Source: Hypomesus transpacificus
Taxonomy: Eukaryota; Chordata; Actinopteri; Osmeriformes; Osmeridae
DNA: 64,000 nt
Direction: 5' to 3'
Assembly (NCBI RefSeq): GCF_021917145.1
Contig: NC_061062.1
Span: 9,167,199-9,231,198 of the forward strand
The notes beneath the pieces were generated by a model. That model was not told the origin of the DNA and made no database searches. It saw only the letters and a list, made by a program, of their open reading frames with translations. Shown here one piece after another: positions 24,038 through 37,453 of this stretch. A program made the position numbers and the translations under genes. Position 1 is the stretch's first letter. Each line of letters starts with the position of its first letter.

Positions 24038-27000
24038 TTATTCCTCTTCGCTCTCGTTCTCTGGTTCCATGTCCGAATCACCATTTTCTTTCGATTCCGT
24101 CCTCCCGTCTTCGTCCATGTCTTTTCCCGCCTTGTCCTCCTCCATAGCCTCCTCGTCTTCCCAGTTCTGGATGACATGACAATATTGTTCACAACAACCC
24201 GACTATAACATATTTCATGAAGTTGCAGCAAGGCTTTGTAAATGGAGGTTTTTAACTATAAAGCAGAGCATCTAATTACTCAGCAAGTCCATTATTGTCA
24301 TGAACACACAGTAGTCTGACTTACATCAGAGTCCTCGTCAGGAAGACCCTCATCACCAGAGGCCTCTTCATCCGATGATTCTATGAAGTGGGAGGAAAAA
24401 TAAAATAAAATCAGTGAGGAGCACTAGACGCTCTTATTCCATCAGTTCTACCACAAACCCCAGACAGGGATAGAAATCAAAAGGGCATGACAACATGAGG
24501 AGGAAGCCCCCTCCCATAGAGGTGTGGTCACTGCACCTGATTGACCGGAGGCTGAGCGGTTAGGGGATGGGGCTAGTAATCTGAAGGTTCCTAGTTCGAT
24601 TCCCGGCCGGGGCATTGACGTTGTGTCCTTGGGCAAGGCACTTCACCCTACTTGCCTCGGGGAGAATGTCCCTGTACTTACTGTAAGTCTGGATAAGAGC
24701 GTCTGCTAAATGACTAAAATGTAAATGTAAAATAAGTAACAGGCATTAAACCCCAGTGACCGTTCATCTGGTGCAACATAGAGCAAATGTCTGCTGCCCT
24801 CCAACCTCCTCCCCATCCCACTGTGGTCATGTTCGGCAAACTCTGCATCAGACACCTTTTGTAGAAAGGTCCTTCCGGGTTGCCAGCCAGCAGGAACCCA
24901 ACACTTAGGAAGCTCTACAACACCTCTTTTATGAACTGCCCTTTATGAACACGCGTCGACAGACACCTTGGCAAGCCTTTCGGAAATCGCTGCCGAGCCT
25001 AACCATTTAATTATGACCAATTTTGTATATAGTTCAATAAAAGCGATTTATACAGTGTGGTGATCAGTGAGTGAACAGTGCAGGGTCTCGTTGTTCCCCC
25101 AAAAGGGGAGGATACTTAATGACTGAACACTGCCTGTTCAGTTGCCAAGCAACAGGGAGTCGCGTTTGCAACAGAGAGTCGCGTTTGCGTGAATTGCATA
25201 AGCAAGTCTGACTATGGAAAATGCAAATTTGCCTATGTATCTATCCAGGTTAACACACATTTAAGAGGGCAAAGATTTGTGTCAACAAATGTAACTTTTC
25301 TTTATATACATAAAGGAGGCATTTTGGTTACCTTACAGTTGAATTGTAATGCTCAAACACCACTATCACCCTAACATGAACAGTGAATGTGTATATACAC
25401 CATTGACAAGTCTCAGGTTGCCAAGTGGCCAACACAGTTAATCTCCAACCTATTCTAAAGTACGGGAGACTCAGCAATGGTGTGGTTTCAGAATATTGAA
25501 GATATTGAAGAATTGATGAGGTAACGAGGAGAGGAAAGGTCAATGGCACTTACCCTCCTCATATACCAGCTTGGCAGTGTGGTCCACATCTGTGACTGTG
25601 TCGCTACTGTCAGGCGTCGCCACCTGGTGGAGAATCAAAAGAGTTAAGCGGTTGTTCCAAGTGAGGTTTAAATGATGTATTTTAGTATTCATTTCGAAGA
25701 TTATTCAAACAGATAATGTGGCCTTATGAATGGAAATGGAAAAATGCTTTACAAATCCAACGAAAGATGAATGATGCAAAAACACTATGTGGTCATGTTT
25801 TATGCCCAGTTCTTCATGTTTTACCAACTTATAATAAAAGTATTTATAGCCATAGTATATAAGCAGCAGTGAGTCTGCCAACCCTCAACACTGCACTCTA
25901 AATCCTTCTGGCCATTTTCAGATGACAGCTTGTTTCAATAAAAGGTTGACATTTTGCATGCTTGACTCATTGATCTTTTAACCATATTTTCATGGGTCGT
26001 GTGTGTTAATAAACTATTCTGACTTGACCATGCCAATGCTTTGGCACTGCATGCTGACAGGGGCAGACATACCTGTGTTGTAAACAAGAACAGTTTGCCG
26101 TGTAGCTTGGTCAACTTGTGGAACATCTTCACTCTGCATTCGATCATGTGGTACAGCACCCCCAACTGGGACACCAAATCTGGCAACTGTTTGAGAAAAA
26201 CATGGATCAGTAAAATCAAGTACAATAAGAAGCTGCCCAGCTCCACGCCCTTAGTAGGCAGAGGTGCATCATGTTAAAGCCCTGTCAGTCTTGAGCTCAA
26301 CTATGTGTCAACTGTTCAGCTGGCTGTGTGAATGCCAAATAAGGGGCACTTTAGGGTTACTTTCTACCATTATTGTATGACATAGGAATTTCAAAAAAGG
26401 TGGGTGGGATAGTTTTTGCATGCATTCTCCCAGCCTTAACATCAATCACATCAAACTAAAAGTCCTGGTTTGAATCAGACCATAACCACTTCAAAAAGCT
26501 CTCTAATCAGAAGGCCCATCACATTGACCAGACCCCAAAACTGGTGCGACTTCACAGAATATGGCCTTTATTGGAGTGACAACTAAAAACAGTGAGGATT
26601 AAAACACCACATGGACTGCTGTTCCCACAACTCACCGAGGCCAAGTAGGAGGTGTGGTGTATGAGAACAGCCTTCAGCCAGCGTACCATGAGCACTGCCC
26701 TGTAAAGGACGACACATTTGATGCAAGCATGAGAAATATTTCCAATGTACAGTGGACCATTCTGTTTCAATTCCAGTATCTGGGGTTTAAGCTTTAGGAG
26801 ACAATCATGGTAAAAATAAATAAACTGGAACTTACATGTATGGATGTCCTTGCAGTCTTTTGGTGATCTAAGGAAGGAATGGACAGAGGATGTTTAGAAA
26901 CATTGTTATGAGGCCTAGCTGTTTTTTCCAAATTCAAAAGCAAAACATTCACCAAAAGATACATATCTCTGGTTTTCATCGCGTGTCCTCAGAAAACTAA

Positions 27001-30000
27001 CCTCCTCGACCAATGGCAAGACAGCGGGTAGGGGTAACCGAGAAACCGTTTTCTTTATAAACAGCTCCTTCCGAGTCTGGAACACTTTCTGTTGGAGTAG
27101 AAGAGACATGCACAACAAACAATTGGTATCTGTGCAGACGTCCTTCCACTTCAGAAATAACCAGATTAGTTATGTCAAGATACACTCCCCATGTCGCACT
27201 CACGTTAAGGATTTGACTATCCTTGCTTTCTAGCCCCTGCACGAGCAACACGGCACAGTTGTCAGTTTGTAGAGAAGAGGTCCCCTTGGTAGTACCAGAC
27301 ACAGACAGGTTGATCTCTCCCAGTCGCTCTTCTATGGACATCTGGGGGGGTTCCAAGTTTGAGAAGGGGTTTAGTGCTAGGACTTATGTCTCGTGCCCTC
27401 GACTGACATTGAGAAGCATAGTAACAGTAAGTATGGTGACAGGTTTGCCAGGGGTATGCCTTTGTTTTAACTTGTGTGGATGTGCATGGGTCAATGTAGG
27501 GAATAAAATGGCAAAGTCAGCAGGCCACACAGCTTCTGCTGTCACAACTTTGGACAAGCTGAAAAGAGCGTGGACAGTTCATACTGCTCAACTCCTCCCC
27601 TTTGATGCAGCAGTTCACAGCAGCGTTACCTCTCTGGTGTCGCTGCCCTTTTTCCTCTTCTCTGATGCCACTGGAGCCACTTTTAAAGGTGCCTTATGAC
27701 CAGGAAGTCCAGGGACAAGAATTTTGCTCTTTGCGTTGACAATAGGAGTTTTAACCTGAAAGAGAAGAACTTTAATGGACCAAGCGACTCATGATCTTCA
27801 TTAAATAATTTCAACTGAACAAACCCAACTTCAATGTTCAAAATGACATTGGGCAGTGTGTGTTTTTGGCGAGATTTTGCAGGTAGGACATCCATCAAAG
27901 CACAGTTTGCAGTTATATTGGCCTGTGTGAGTGTGTGCATTTGCTTTCTTTGAGAACAGGCAGACAAGGACATCAACATGCTTGTTGCTAGGTGTTACCT
28001 TGGATATGCTGGTTTCCACAGAGAGGGATATGGTGGTCTTGACATCTCGAGTCAGGCAGATGTGTCTCTCTTCTGTGTCAATCTCCTACAGGCCAGAAGA
28101 AAGAAATAGTCAGGGGCAACATCAGTACCATGAAATATGTTTCTTCACTACACACCAGTCCAAGGCGAGACAAAGACCAGATTATTTTCTTACTTCCAAC
28201 ACTGAATTAACAATAAGTTCACTTAATGTTAATATTTAGAAAGTCGGGAGCAGTATACATAATACAGCTAACATTGATGTAACGTAACAGCATTATCCAT
28301 GTACTGCATTCAATTTCTTGGGTTGCGGGTAAGGGTGGCCGGTGATAATGACAGCCCTTAAGTTTTAAATTAGAAATAGGTCAATTACTGTTTGCATTTG
28401 AAGATTACATTTTTACATCCAATCACAGTTAACAAAAGAATTGGACAATGCAATTTAGTGATATCCCTGCAAGACTGTTGTGGTCTTGAATTAAAATCTA
28501 GTCCGAGAACGAGTCAGCGGTCAATTCCGAGACCAGACCTTCAAAATAACAGTCTCAAGACGGGTAGTGTTGCAGTACTCGACCGAAGGCAAAGCACAGT
28601 ACTGAACCCAAAGTCACCCTAGACAAGTCTAGAGAGCAATACAACGTGAACACCCTGCATGCAAAAAAACAGGACTCTGACTCGTCTCTCATCTCCCGCC
28701 GTGTTTGGCAGGCAGGCACACGCCGTCTCCTCACCGTCCTCTCCATGACAGGTTGCAGGTGGCTTCCGTAGGCCAGAAGCAGACCCTGAGTGTCTGCACC
28801 TAGGGCCGCTGCCAGCAGGGGGACAGGAACCGGGGAGTCCTCCACTCCAGAGATCTGAACCGTGCAGGAGGGAGAAAGGGGCTTCTTGCAGGGTCTGAAG
28901 GGAGATGGACAGACAAGTAGAAACATTTTGAAAAACAGGCATTATATTCTATTGAAGACAGAGCTTCTATGCTCATAAGCCATTTCAGATCGTCAATATG
29001 AGCTTCTTTCTGAGCACATTGACTGCACCTGTGCACCAAGGGCCACTTATCTTCAGACACTTTTTTTCAGCTATTAAAAATGTCTGCATTGAAGGCAATG
29101 TATAGGACACCTGGTGGTGATAATTCCATAAGGGACTCACCCATTAAGAAAGTGCTCGAACAGATGCAGCTGCCCGTCTTTACACACCACCGCCAGCCTC
29201 ACCGCCTGGGAACAAAAGAAACAGGGAGAAGATGGGTGAGAGGAATGTGCTGGTGTTGCTCCTCAGGCTCAGCATTGTCTAGCCAAAGGACATTGCTGCT
29301 ACTACCAGACTCATACCTCTTCCTTGTTGTTGGAGGTGAAGAGATCAATGTGTTGGGGCTCGTCGGTCAGCGTAAAGGACACCACTGAGTTCTTGTCCTT
29401 ACCGTCATCACGGACTTGCCTGGTGGGGGCAGAAACAGACAGCTGTGAAAAAGTAGCCATCATCATGTCCACAATCCCCAGATGTCGACTAACAGACAAA
29501 CACGTTTGTATTGCTGTCGCTATTTAGACGTTTGACCAGTTCATACTGGACAAATGTCAGTGAACCTTTTAAAAGAATCTCGAAAAATAGCTCAACTTTC
29601 TGGTCTAGAAACGATACTCAACCCCTACACATGGCACAACCACTTTTAAGTTTGTAGTTGATCAATTAAAACTAGAGGTTAGTAATTAAGCATGAGCAAG
29701 AATGCACTGAAAAAGCTTTTGAGCCCAATCTATTCCCAATAACAGACTTATGACTGCATTATCTGAGCAACATTGTTGGCTGCCCACACTCACCAAACAC
29801 TGAGGAGCCGGTCATGGGCCGCTCCAGACAGGAAGTAGAGACCGTTGCTCTCGGGAGGCCTCGTGGTAGCAAAGCGCAGGGTCGTCACAGCGGTGGAGTG
29901 ACCGGTGAATTTCTGAAGAGGCGCACAGAGGTGGTAACCGGTTAGAGGAAAAAGGACATTGTGGACCCTTGGTATGAACTCATTTCTAAGGCTGCTTGAA

Positions 30001-33000
30001 ATGCCTATACGCCTACACAAAACTATGACAAGTTCACTGAAATAATGCATGTTCTTCCGAAATAAAATGCTTGTCCGAGGTTTCTAAAGGACAAAAGACC
30101 ATTTCATGACATGCAAGTGCCCGACAAAGGCTTTGGCTCCCCTTAGTTTTGCACGTTCCCGTGAGAGCTAGTGGTGTCCCAATAATATTTCTGAGCTAGG
30201 GGTAGGGCTAAGACGAAGGGGTATACACCCTTTAAAACCAAGTAAGATCGGGAGCTAACTTGAAACCTAGGGCTATGTGAATACTGTGCGGCCGGCAACA
30301 ATGGTGGCCAGACCAGCCAGAGAGTCCGATAAATGTAATATTTTCGGCTTAATTCATTGATATTTTTTTTTTTAAGACATTCTTGTTTTGTGGTATACAC
30401 AGTCCTGTACATATATATTGGCAACCATTTTCCTAATTGAAACGTTTCTAAAAATCACTAGTTTGGTACGCTAATGTTACAGTGCTGATTTGCACAACAG
30501 TCCGCATTTCTCTGACTAGCATGTCTACAATTTTAAGTAAACTCCATTAGCAGCAAATTTCGTTTGATATCAGTGCAAAACACTACTTGCTTTGGAGATA
30601 TTGATACGTGCTAGATGACATACCCGCAACCAAGTGGCGTCCCATTTCCTAGGGATACGTAGCCCTTACCCCTCAGTTTTGAGGGCCAAGGACTATGGGT
30701 AAACTAAGGTCTAGGGGTAAGGGGGAGTATTGGGATTGGCCCATAATGACCAATTTCTTGTGTCATACCCTACATTCACTCTTAGGAGCCCCCCCCCCCC
30801 ACTCACCCGGTACAACTCCTTGGTCTCTAGGTCCCACATCTTGATGATGTGTCCAGCTGAGAGCAGCAGCTTGCCATCTGGGCTCACACACAGACTGGTT
30901 ACCGATGCACGGTCTGCCTTCCACTTACTGTGGACAAACACAGACATGAGGCTCAACGAATAAGCTGCTATCTGGGGTTGCAATATCACTTTATAGAAAT
31001 TACTTTACCATTTTAACATTTGCCTTCCCCTGTCCTTAATAATAAGCAGACAGAGTCTCAAAATAACATGCAAATGCTTAACGTATAGGCAAACTTTTTT
31101 GATGATTACTAAGTAACTTTGTGTACAGTGTCTACTTGCAGCAGAAAACTGACAGAGCAACAAAGTAGCAAGACCATCTCTGTATAGCCAGACTTCTCAT
31201 GGATATGCATGTTTATTTAGCTTTCAGGCCTCAATATCTGCCATTCAACCATTCGTGAGTCTGTGCAACATCAAAGCTATATTCTTCTACACTTTAAGGC
31301 AAACAATGTTCCCTCCCACCACACACAAACTCACCAACGCGTCTTGCCCGTCTGCAGGTCCCACTCTACGATGTGTGTGTCATCTGAGCCGCTGTACAAC
31401 AGACTACCCTCAGGGTGCCACTGCACACAGTTGACGCCTCCACAGTGACCGCCATCCTTGGGAAGAACGTTTTTACCTCAGAATTAATGAAATTACTAGA
31501 AGCAATAACTGGACAGCAAAATAACTAGATAATACCAGGTAAAATTCATCAATAAAAAGGTGAGCACAGCGTTTGTTCAATTGTATGGACAGAATGAGTA
31601 TCTCAGTTACGAATCAAAATTTCACATGAGATGTAGCTATAGCAGTATGGATTTATGATATTTGTCAATCCAATTGTGACATCAATCTTACCAGTGTGCA
31701 ATGCAGAGCACCTTTCAATGTGCTGTAGATGATAACAGTGCCCGCTGCCGTACCCAGTGCCAACAGGTCTGCTTTTTCTTCCACCTGACCTGCGTCAGAT
31801 TTCCTCTTTTTTCTCTGAGGTCCCTCCTGCGACATTAGACAGTTAATATGCCATTGACAAAATGTAAACTACATGTTAAGTGAATGCAAATAGGATTACC
31901 TTGAATGAATACTCAAGACATGCCAAACTAAATGCATTGATAGCTGTTGTCTTAAGGTGGATGTTGAAGGTCTAATACATGTCCATTAATGAGAAAACTA
32001 ACGCACCAAGGCCAAATCTGACATTTAGTTTTTAGCAAGATAATTCATAGGGGGCCTTAAGTAATCCATAACTAGCAAATGAAGCAAACAAACGAACTCA
32101 AGACATGCCAAACCAAATGCATTGATAGCTGTTGTCTTAAGGTGGATGTTGAATCAGAATCAGAAATGGATTTATTCGCCATGAATGTTTACACAGACAA
32201 GGAATTTGCTTTGGCAGGGACTACAATAAACATATAGCAAATATAACTAGCAAATGAAGCAAACAAACGTAGAAGTACATAGAAAGCTGCCATGTTGGCC
32301 ACCTTTATCGGCTGTGGAAATTTCTTATCTCCTCTTCGCAATTATTTGAAAAATTATATTTAATATGTTTTATTATTAATATTTCCAAATATATTAACAT
32401 GAACTGAATAGTAGAATTCAGCTATTAAACTTAGATGTGCTAGTATCATCTGTAACTTTATATAGATGCTATTTGTAAAAACAAGTGCACATGGAATTAG
32501 TAGGAATTTGAGTGTAAGCAAGGTAATAACCGAAGTAATGACTGTACTACTTTGTGGGTACTTTCAGAGCATTATTCATCTGAAATTCTATTAAAGATAC
32601 GCGTGTGCGTCATTCTTTAGCGTGGCTAACATTAGCTAGCTAGCTGACTGGGCAGCTCGCGAAGTTGTCAATTTACTTTGGAGCTTTGTTTGATTTCCTT
32701 ATTAATACATAGGTTCGATACGTTTTTACAGTCACAGTAATGAGAATCACTTAAATGAACACCACACAATTTGTTGCGTGGCATGCATAGTGAAAGAGTC
32801 CTCATCGTGGCTTTTTTTCCGACCATGTGCGACAAACATGTGCGTCCAGGAAGATAGTTGTCGCTTGCGCTAGGGCCCAGATACGCAGCTATCACATACA
32901 AAACCAGACACAAAGGACAACTATAGAAGATTTGATATATTGTTAGTGTTATTACTGTATATCTATATCCAAATGTTTTGCACACTTAACGGAGTTATTT

Positions 33001-33258
33001 TGCAGCAGGATTTGTCAGGCCTAAGTAATTCCATTGCTTCACCAACATTACCTTGGCCGTTCGGCATGGTCCCCAAGCTATGCAGGTACAAGTGGCACTC
33101 AAATGGGCTGAAGGCACGTATTCTTGGTGAAATGTTTTACTCTCTGTGTTCCAAATACGAAGTCTGCCATCCTGGGCACACAACGCTAAATATTGTCGTG
33201 ATTTTGGTGAGAAAGCGCAGGGTAGCCCCAAAGACGAACTACCACTATCGGCCGCCAT
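24038..33258 (-). CDS. wdr43: WD repeat-containing protein 43 (UTP5 orthologue), 18 coding exons
   Basis: Nucleolar component of the t-UTP part of the small-subunit processome, needed for rRNA transcription and early 18S processing (known for the family). Coding exons on the minus strand, 5' to 3': 33258-33052, 31826-31692, 31456-31335, 30927-30807, 29912-29794, 29419-29317, 29205-29141, 28894-28735, 28085-27999, 27755-27630, 27341-27204, 27088-27002, 26867-26836, 26699-26636, 26186-26073, 25623-25554, 24380-24325, 24166-24038. All have GT..AG borders and agreeing phases, giving 644 aa (human about 677). WD40 blades fill roughly residues 1-290 (e.g. [48 protein letters not shown]). The Utp12 domain lies near 455-560 ([17 protein letters not shown]). 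An acidic tail ends in ENESEEE. I chose the ATG at 33258 (MAADSG) because upstream in-frame codons do not resemble the family. Exon 13 is only 32 bp. A SINE sits in the intron between exons 16 and 17. Confidence 0.96.
24530..24733 (+). mobile_element. tRNA-derived SINE (HpaI-like) in a wdr43 intron
   Basis: The head resembles a tRNA with pol III boxes: an A-box-like GGCTGAGCGGTTAGGGG near 24550 and a B-box-like AGTTCGATTCC near 24594. The tail GATAAGAGCGTCTGCTAAAT... with AAATGTAAATG repeats matches the 3' end shared by salmonid/smelt SINEs and their partner LINE. It is antisense to wdr43. Confidence 0.8.
30169..30748. mobile_element. Putative MITE remnants in wdr43 intron 4
   Basis: Two related blocks open with AGTGGTGTCCC (about 30169) and AGTGGCGTCCC (about 30632). 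Inverted-looking CTTACCCCT / AGGGGTAAG pieces lie at 30666-30675 and 30713-30722, and TATTGGGATTGGCC closes the region. The pattern resembles a common fish MITE, but clean ends and a target duplication were not found. Confidence 0.35.
31911..32269. repeat. Mosaic direct duplications around a LINE-tail fragment
   Basis: A 58-bp segment at 31911-31968 recurs at 32096-32153 with one difference. A 27-bp segment at 32068-32094 recurs exactly at 32243-32269. Between the second copies lies a repeat fragment (TCAGAATCAGAAATGG..., 32152-32242) related to the one at 46161. Located in wdr43 intron 1. Confidence 0.8.
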
Positions 33259-33978
33259 TACTGAAACACTACTTGCGTCTGCGTGATTAGTGAAGAACCA
33301 CGTGTTATCGTCCACGAAGCAGGCGCGTTGGCACATCGGCTCCATCTCCTCATTGGCTAGTATCAATACATGTGGGCGTGATTAGGTGCGTTCATGTGGG
33401 TAAAGATGGGCGGATTTGCCAATTAATAGATGTTTAGTTTGAGGAAAACGACTGAACTTACAATATATCTAATTTGATCAATAAAATGGTATTTGAAACA
33501 ATATGCAGTTTATCCTACGTGGCATTTTATATTCACATTCACATTCACATTTGTTGCTTGCTTAATGCGTTCATACCCATGCAACCTGAGGAGGGCAGCA
33601 TTACGCAGCTGTAACCAGCCTACTGCACATTTTAAAGGAAGAAGACATGTTTGTCGCCCTGAAAAAAACGTCACAGAACATGTGTTTGTTTCCAGCATGG
33701 CGACCTTCATATCCCGTGCTGTGGATATAGCTGAAGTGTATGTCTTGTACCGGGCTGTATAAGATATGAACGGTACTGCACTCACGGACGAGGTGTAATT
33801 CTTTAAGGGATGCATCATTTCTGACTATGCATTTATCTGTAGATGATCATAAAGTCGTTTTTTTCAAGTCAGCTTATGGACAGTGTCAGGACTTCTTGTG
33901 CAAGGAACCATTGAACAGGCCATCACCCACCACTTTACGTTGCGTAAGCTAGTTAAACTACCATTACACCTTGCACTC
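33259..33978. promoter_or_regulatory. Shared head-to-head promoter region of wdr43 and trmt61b
   Basis: The start codons of wdr43 (minus) and trmt61b (plus) face away from each other with 720 bp between them. A GGGCGG box lies at 33408-33413, followed by CCAAT at 33419-33423. No TATA box is placed convincingly for either gene. A bidirectional promoter is inferred from the spacing; transcription starts cannot be read from sequence alone. Confidence 0.5.
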
Positions 33979-36678
33979 ATGTCTGTAAACGTGCCGATGG
34001 GAGCGTCCCTCTTAATGCAAAGAGTGGTGCGGACATGCACAACCAATATAGCCCAACAAAGATACACACCACTACATTCCAAAGTCAAACCTTCTAAATG
34101 GACGTTGAATACAAGAACATTTGGGACGAGTCCAGTATGGGCGAATAACAATGGGAGCAACAAAAACACCTCTGATCCGTCTACGCCAAACCTTGTGCAG
34201 ACTTCCAGACCAGGGTCACAGTTCGGAAGGAGGCGACCTCTATCGCCACTAGAGAGGATAAGCCAGCTGTTGCCCCAAGATGCATTGAGCTCTGAAGTTG
34301 CACAGCTGAGAGAGCGCAAACAGGATGAAGATGAGAAACCCACTGAAATGTGTCCTCAGGAAGATCGTAACATATTGGACGTCTTTGTTACAGATGCCCA
34401 GCGGGCACAGGGCGGGGATGAAAGTACAGAGACCCAAATCGAAGACAGATTAGGAATGAAACAGGAACCGCCCACCAAGTACAATGTAGCAGAACCGAGT
34501 AGTTTGGAGCTTCCAGAAAATGAGACGTGTTCAAGTGATTTGGGATTATCAGCATCCACCCTGCCTGGGGAGCGTTCGATGTCTTTTGGTGAGGCGCTTA
34601 TAGCCGAATATCGTAAGAAGGGGCGGGTGGAGTTCAGGAAGATGTTCCAGCTTCAGAACGGTGTGCGTCTGCAGAGCAGCTGGGGCACCATTTCCCACAA
34701 TGAACTCATGGGTTGCCCCCCCGGCTTGTACAAACGCACCACACTTGGGATACCTATCCTCATACGCCGGCCCAGTCTGGAGGAATTTGTGCTGAACATG
34801 CGGAGAGGACCTGCTATTGCCTACCCGAAGGTATGATTTGCTTAATTACAATCTATGAACGACTAGTCAAATTCACCCAGATCAAGAGTTAGCAGAAATA
34901 GTGTGGGGTTCAAAATGACCTATGACTCATTGGGGGGGTTGCTATCTTAATCGTATCTTCTCTCCTTTTTAATATTATGAACCCCCCCCCCCCAACCATT
35001 TAGAATCCTGTGTCATTGGATTGGTTTCCTCAACAAGACTGCTAAAGCCCATATACCATATTCCTCTTTTAAACTTTTTTCTTGCACATCTCTCTCCAGG
35101 ACGCTAGCGTAATGATGATGATGATGGATGTCTCAGAGGGAGACTGTGTGTTGGAGTCAGGCTCTGGGTCTGGGGCCATGTCTCTCTTCCTGTCGAGAGC
35201 CGGTATGCACAGCATCCATGTTTCATCATGAATGATAGTTTATGAAAGTGGATTTGTTTGGCAACGTTAAGTGGCTGATTGATCTTTGCATTGTCTCTCC
35301 TGCAATGCATTTTCTAATATATTCACACAAAAAAACATTGTGAAACCTGTAAAAACGGGTCTAAAACACATTATAGGCCTATGCCATTTGGTAAAGGGAC
35401 ATTTGAAATGCCTTCAGTCTGTGCAATAGGTACGACCCCATGGATAGCTTATGTGTCTTTCACAGCTGTGTCTCAATGTACCCCTCTCTTCAGTGGGGTC
35501 CAAGGGTAGTGTGGTAAGTGTTGAGATCAGGGAGGACCACCATAAAAGAGCCGTTCTCAACTACAAGCGCTGGCGAGCGTCCTGGATGCAGAGGAGGGGG
35601 GAGGAGTGGCCGGATAACGTCCACTTCTACAACACTGACCTCCAGTCGGCCTCTTCTCTTCTTGCTGGACGGGGATTTCACTCTGTAAGGCCAGGTTTTC
35701 TATTTAAGTCATGTTTCATGTCGTTCAGGAATACATGTCGTGCTGTGTATTTCTGTGCTATTTTATGTAGCACCATGGCCCTGTAGGAACGTTTTTTCAT
35801 TCCAGTCATTTGTTTGCACCTGCACACAAGTTTGAAAAACTGCACAGAATAAAATGACCACCATCTTAGCATTTGCCGGGACAAGTTTAAAACTTGCCAG
35901 GCTTTAACAGTTGTTATTTTCTTTCAGATTGCTCTGGATATAATAAGTCCACAAATAGTTTTACCCACTGTGACTCCCCACCTCCATTCTGGTGCTGTGT
36001 GCGCCGTGTACCTTGCCAAGTAAGAAACTAAATGTACTGAAGGCTTTCTTTCAAAATACAGACTAGCTGTATTTTGAGTCTAAATGATTTAGATTTTTTT
36101 TTATATTGCATCTTTTTATGTTGGGACTCAGTATAACACAGGTTATTGATTTGCTGGAGGGTGTAAGATGCTCAGCTCTCCCCCTCCTGTGTGAGCGCAT
36201 CATCGAGGTGCAGGTCAGAGATTGGATGTTGGCCCCAGCCATCCAGAAAGACGGACAGTTTTGCACCAGGAAAGCTCCTCCTCCACTTGCAGGACAGGAG
36301 AAAAAGGGAGAGAGGTCGAATGAAGAAAATGAAGGTGACACTTCAGTGTTTAATATATTTTTAATTCTTTGTTTAACATTTCTAAGAGATTTTCCTAATT
36401 AAATAAACTGTTTGGCAAAATGATTATATCTTACCTTACCATATGCATGTTTCTTCACCTTTCAGAGATGGGTGATAAAAAAAATCCACCATTTGGAAGT
36501 ATCCCCTACATTGCCCGACCACACCCAGAACAAACTAGCCACACAGGTCAGTGAATGTGTCCAATATCCCAATAGAATGTGTCCTCCATGCACTTATCTA
36601 CCAGGGGTTAACATTGTTTTACAACAATCCTTTATGCTTTCAGCATTCCTCGTGAAACTCAGGAAGTGTGAGAAGTAG
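33979..36678 (+). CDS. trmt61b: tRNA (adenine(58)-N(1))-methyltransferase, mitochondrial
   Basis: S-adenosylmethionine-dependent enzyme that makes m1A58 in mitochondrial tRNAs, and m1A in mitochondrial rRNA in mammals. Exons: 33979-34830, 35100-35202, 35494-35684, 35928-36019, 36132-36334, 36466-36546, 36644-36678. Phases agree and give 518 aa (human about 477). The N-terminal ~50 residues are rich in Arg, Thr and hydrophobics with few acids, as expected of a mitochondrial presequence. SAM-binding motif I is [15 protein letters not shown] near residue 301. [11 protein letters not shown] follows, then the conserved EEWPDNV block and the C-terminal [20 protein letters not shown]. Residues ~60-230 are low-similarity linker. 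I preferred the ATG at 33979 ([10 protein letters not shown]); the next ATG is 6 codons on. An upstream in-frame open stretch has no ATG. The gene is head-to-head with wdr43 and tail-to-tail with spdya, as in other vertebrates. Confidence 0.95.
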
Positions 36679-37453
36679 GTATTCTACCTGTGAGGCCCGT
36701 CACTGAAGAATTTTATTGCATGTATACTAGTAGATTATTATAACTATTTCTATATTAAAATGTATATTTACTGTCTAAAGTGTCATGATGTTTGCTTTGT
36801 ACTGTATATACTATGTCAATACACAAACATTACATGGATAATGTAGGAAGATTTTTTAACCAGCCTTTAATAGAACTCTTTTCTTACATGAACAAGGATG
36901 TAAAAAACATCAACCCTAGTAGTATGGCATTACTGTTGTAGGGTTACCATTTATGCACAGTTCATTTTCAATCAACAGCTAATTCTTACACAATCTCCAG
37001 TGCTTTTTTGGTAAAAAATAAAATAAATAAAAAGTGCTCAAATCATAATAAATAAATACAAATACAGTAATAAACGTGTACTAAAAACAATGTGCACCTA
37101 ACATAAGATGTTCCTTTTTCAGAACAATCCATGTGTTTTTAGACAATTCACTATATTCACAGCCAATGAAGGAATGGGTTTATACAGCTTCATGAAGATT
37201 TTTTTATAGTCATACTGGTGTTGTAAAAATATGAATTAATGTACACAGAATAAAAGAAAGTAAGTAATACAATGCTCCTGAGATTCTTAGGAATTTTCTA
37301 TAGAAATAAATTACACACAAACCTTTTTGAACCTGAGGAGTGTGCTGGTTACATATCAAATCTAACTGTACACACACTTCTGAATATGTACACAATCATG
37401 TACTTAAGAACTGACCGGACTGGGAAATGTAGTTTTACAGCAAGTTTGACTTT
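36679..37453. other. Tail-to-tail 3' flank between trmt61b and spdya
   Basis: AT-rich 775-bp interval holding the 3' UTRs of two convergent genes. Overlapping AATAAA-type signals for trmt61b lie around 37018-37030. No clear minus-strand AATAAA was placed for spdya. No ORF or repeat of note. Confidence 0.6.

Noticed and set aside
24530..24610. Possible tRNA gene
   Set aside because: The A and B boxes belong to a SINE head followed by a SINE tail; no full cloverleaf with an intact acceptor stem.
27223..27699. 158-codon plus-strand ORF across wdr43 exons 10-11 and an intron
   Set aside because: It lies antisense to well-supported wdr43 exons and has no recognisable domain; it is open by chance.
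24038..33258. Intron-hosted C/D box snoRNAs in wdr43
   Set aside because: Mammalian WDR43 introns host snoRNAs. I looked for RTGATGA and CTGA boxes with a closing stem on the minus strand and found no convincing pair (a weak TGATGT...CTGA in intron 2 lies too close to the donor).
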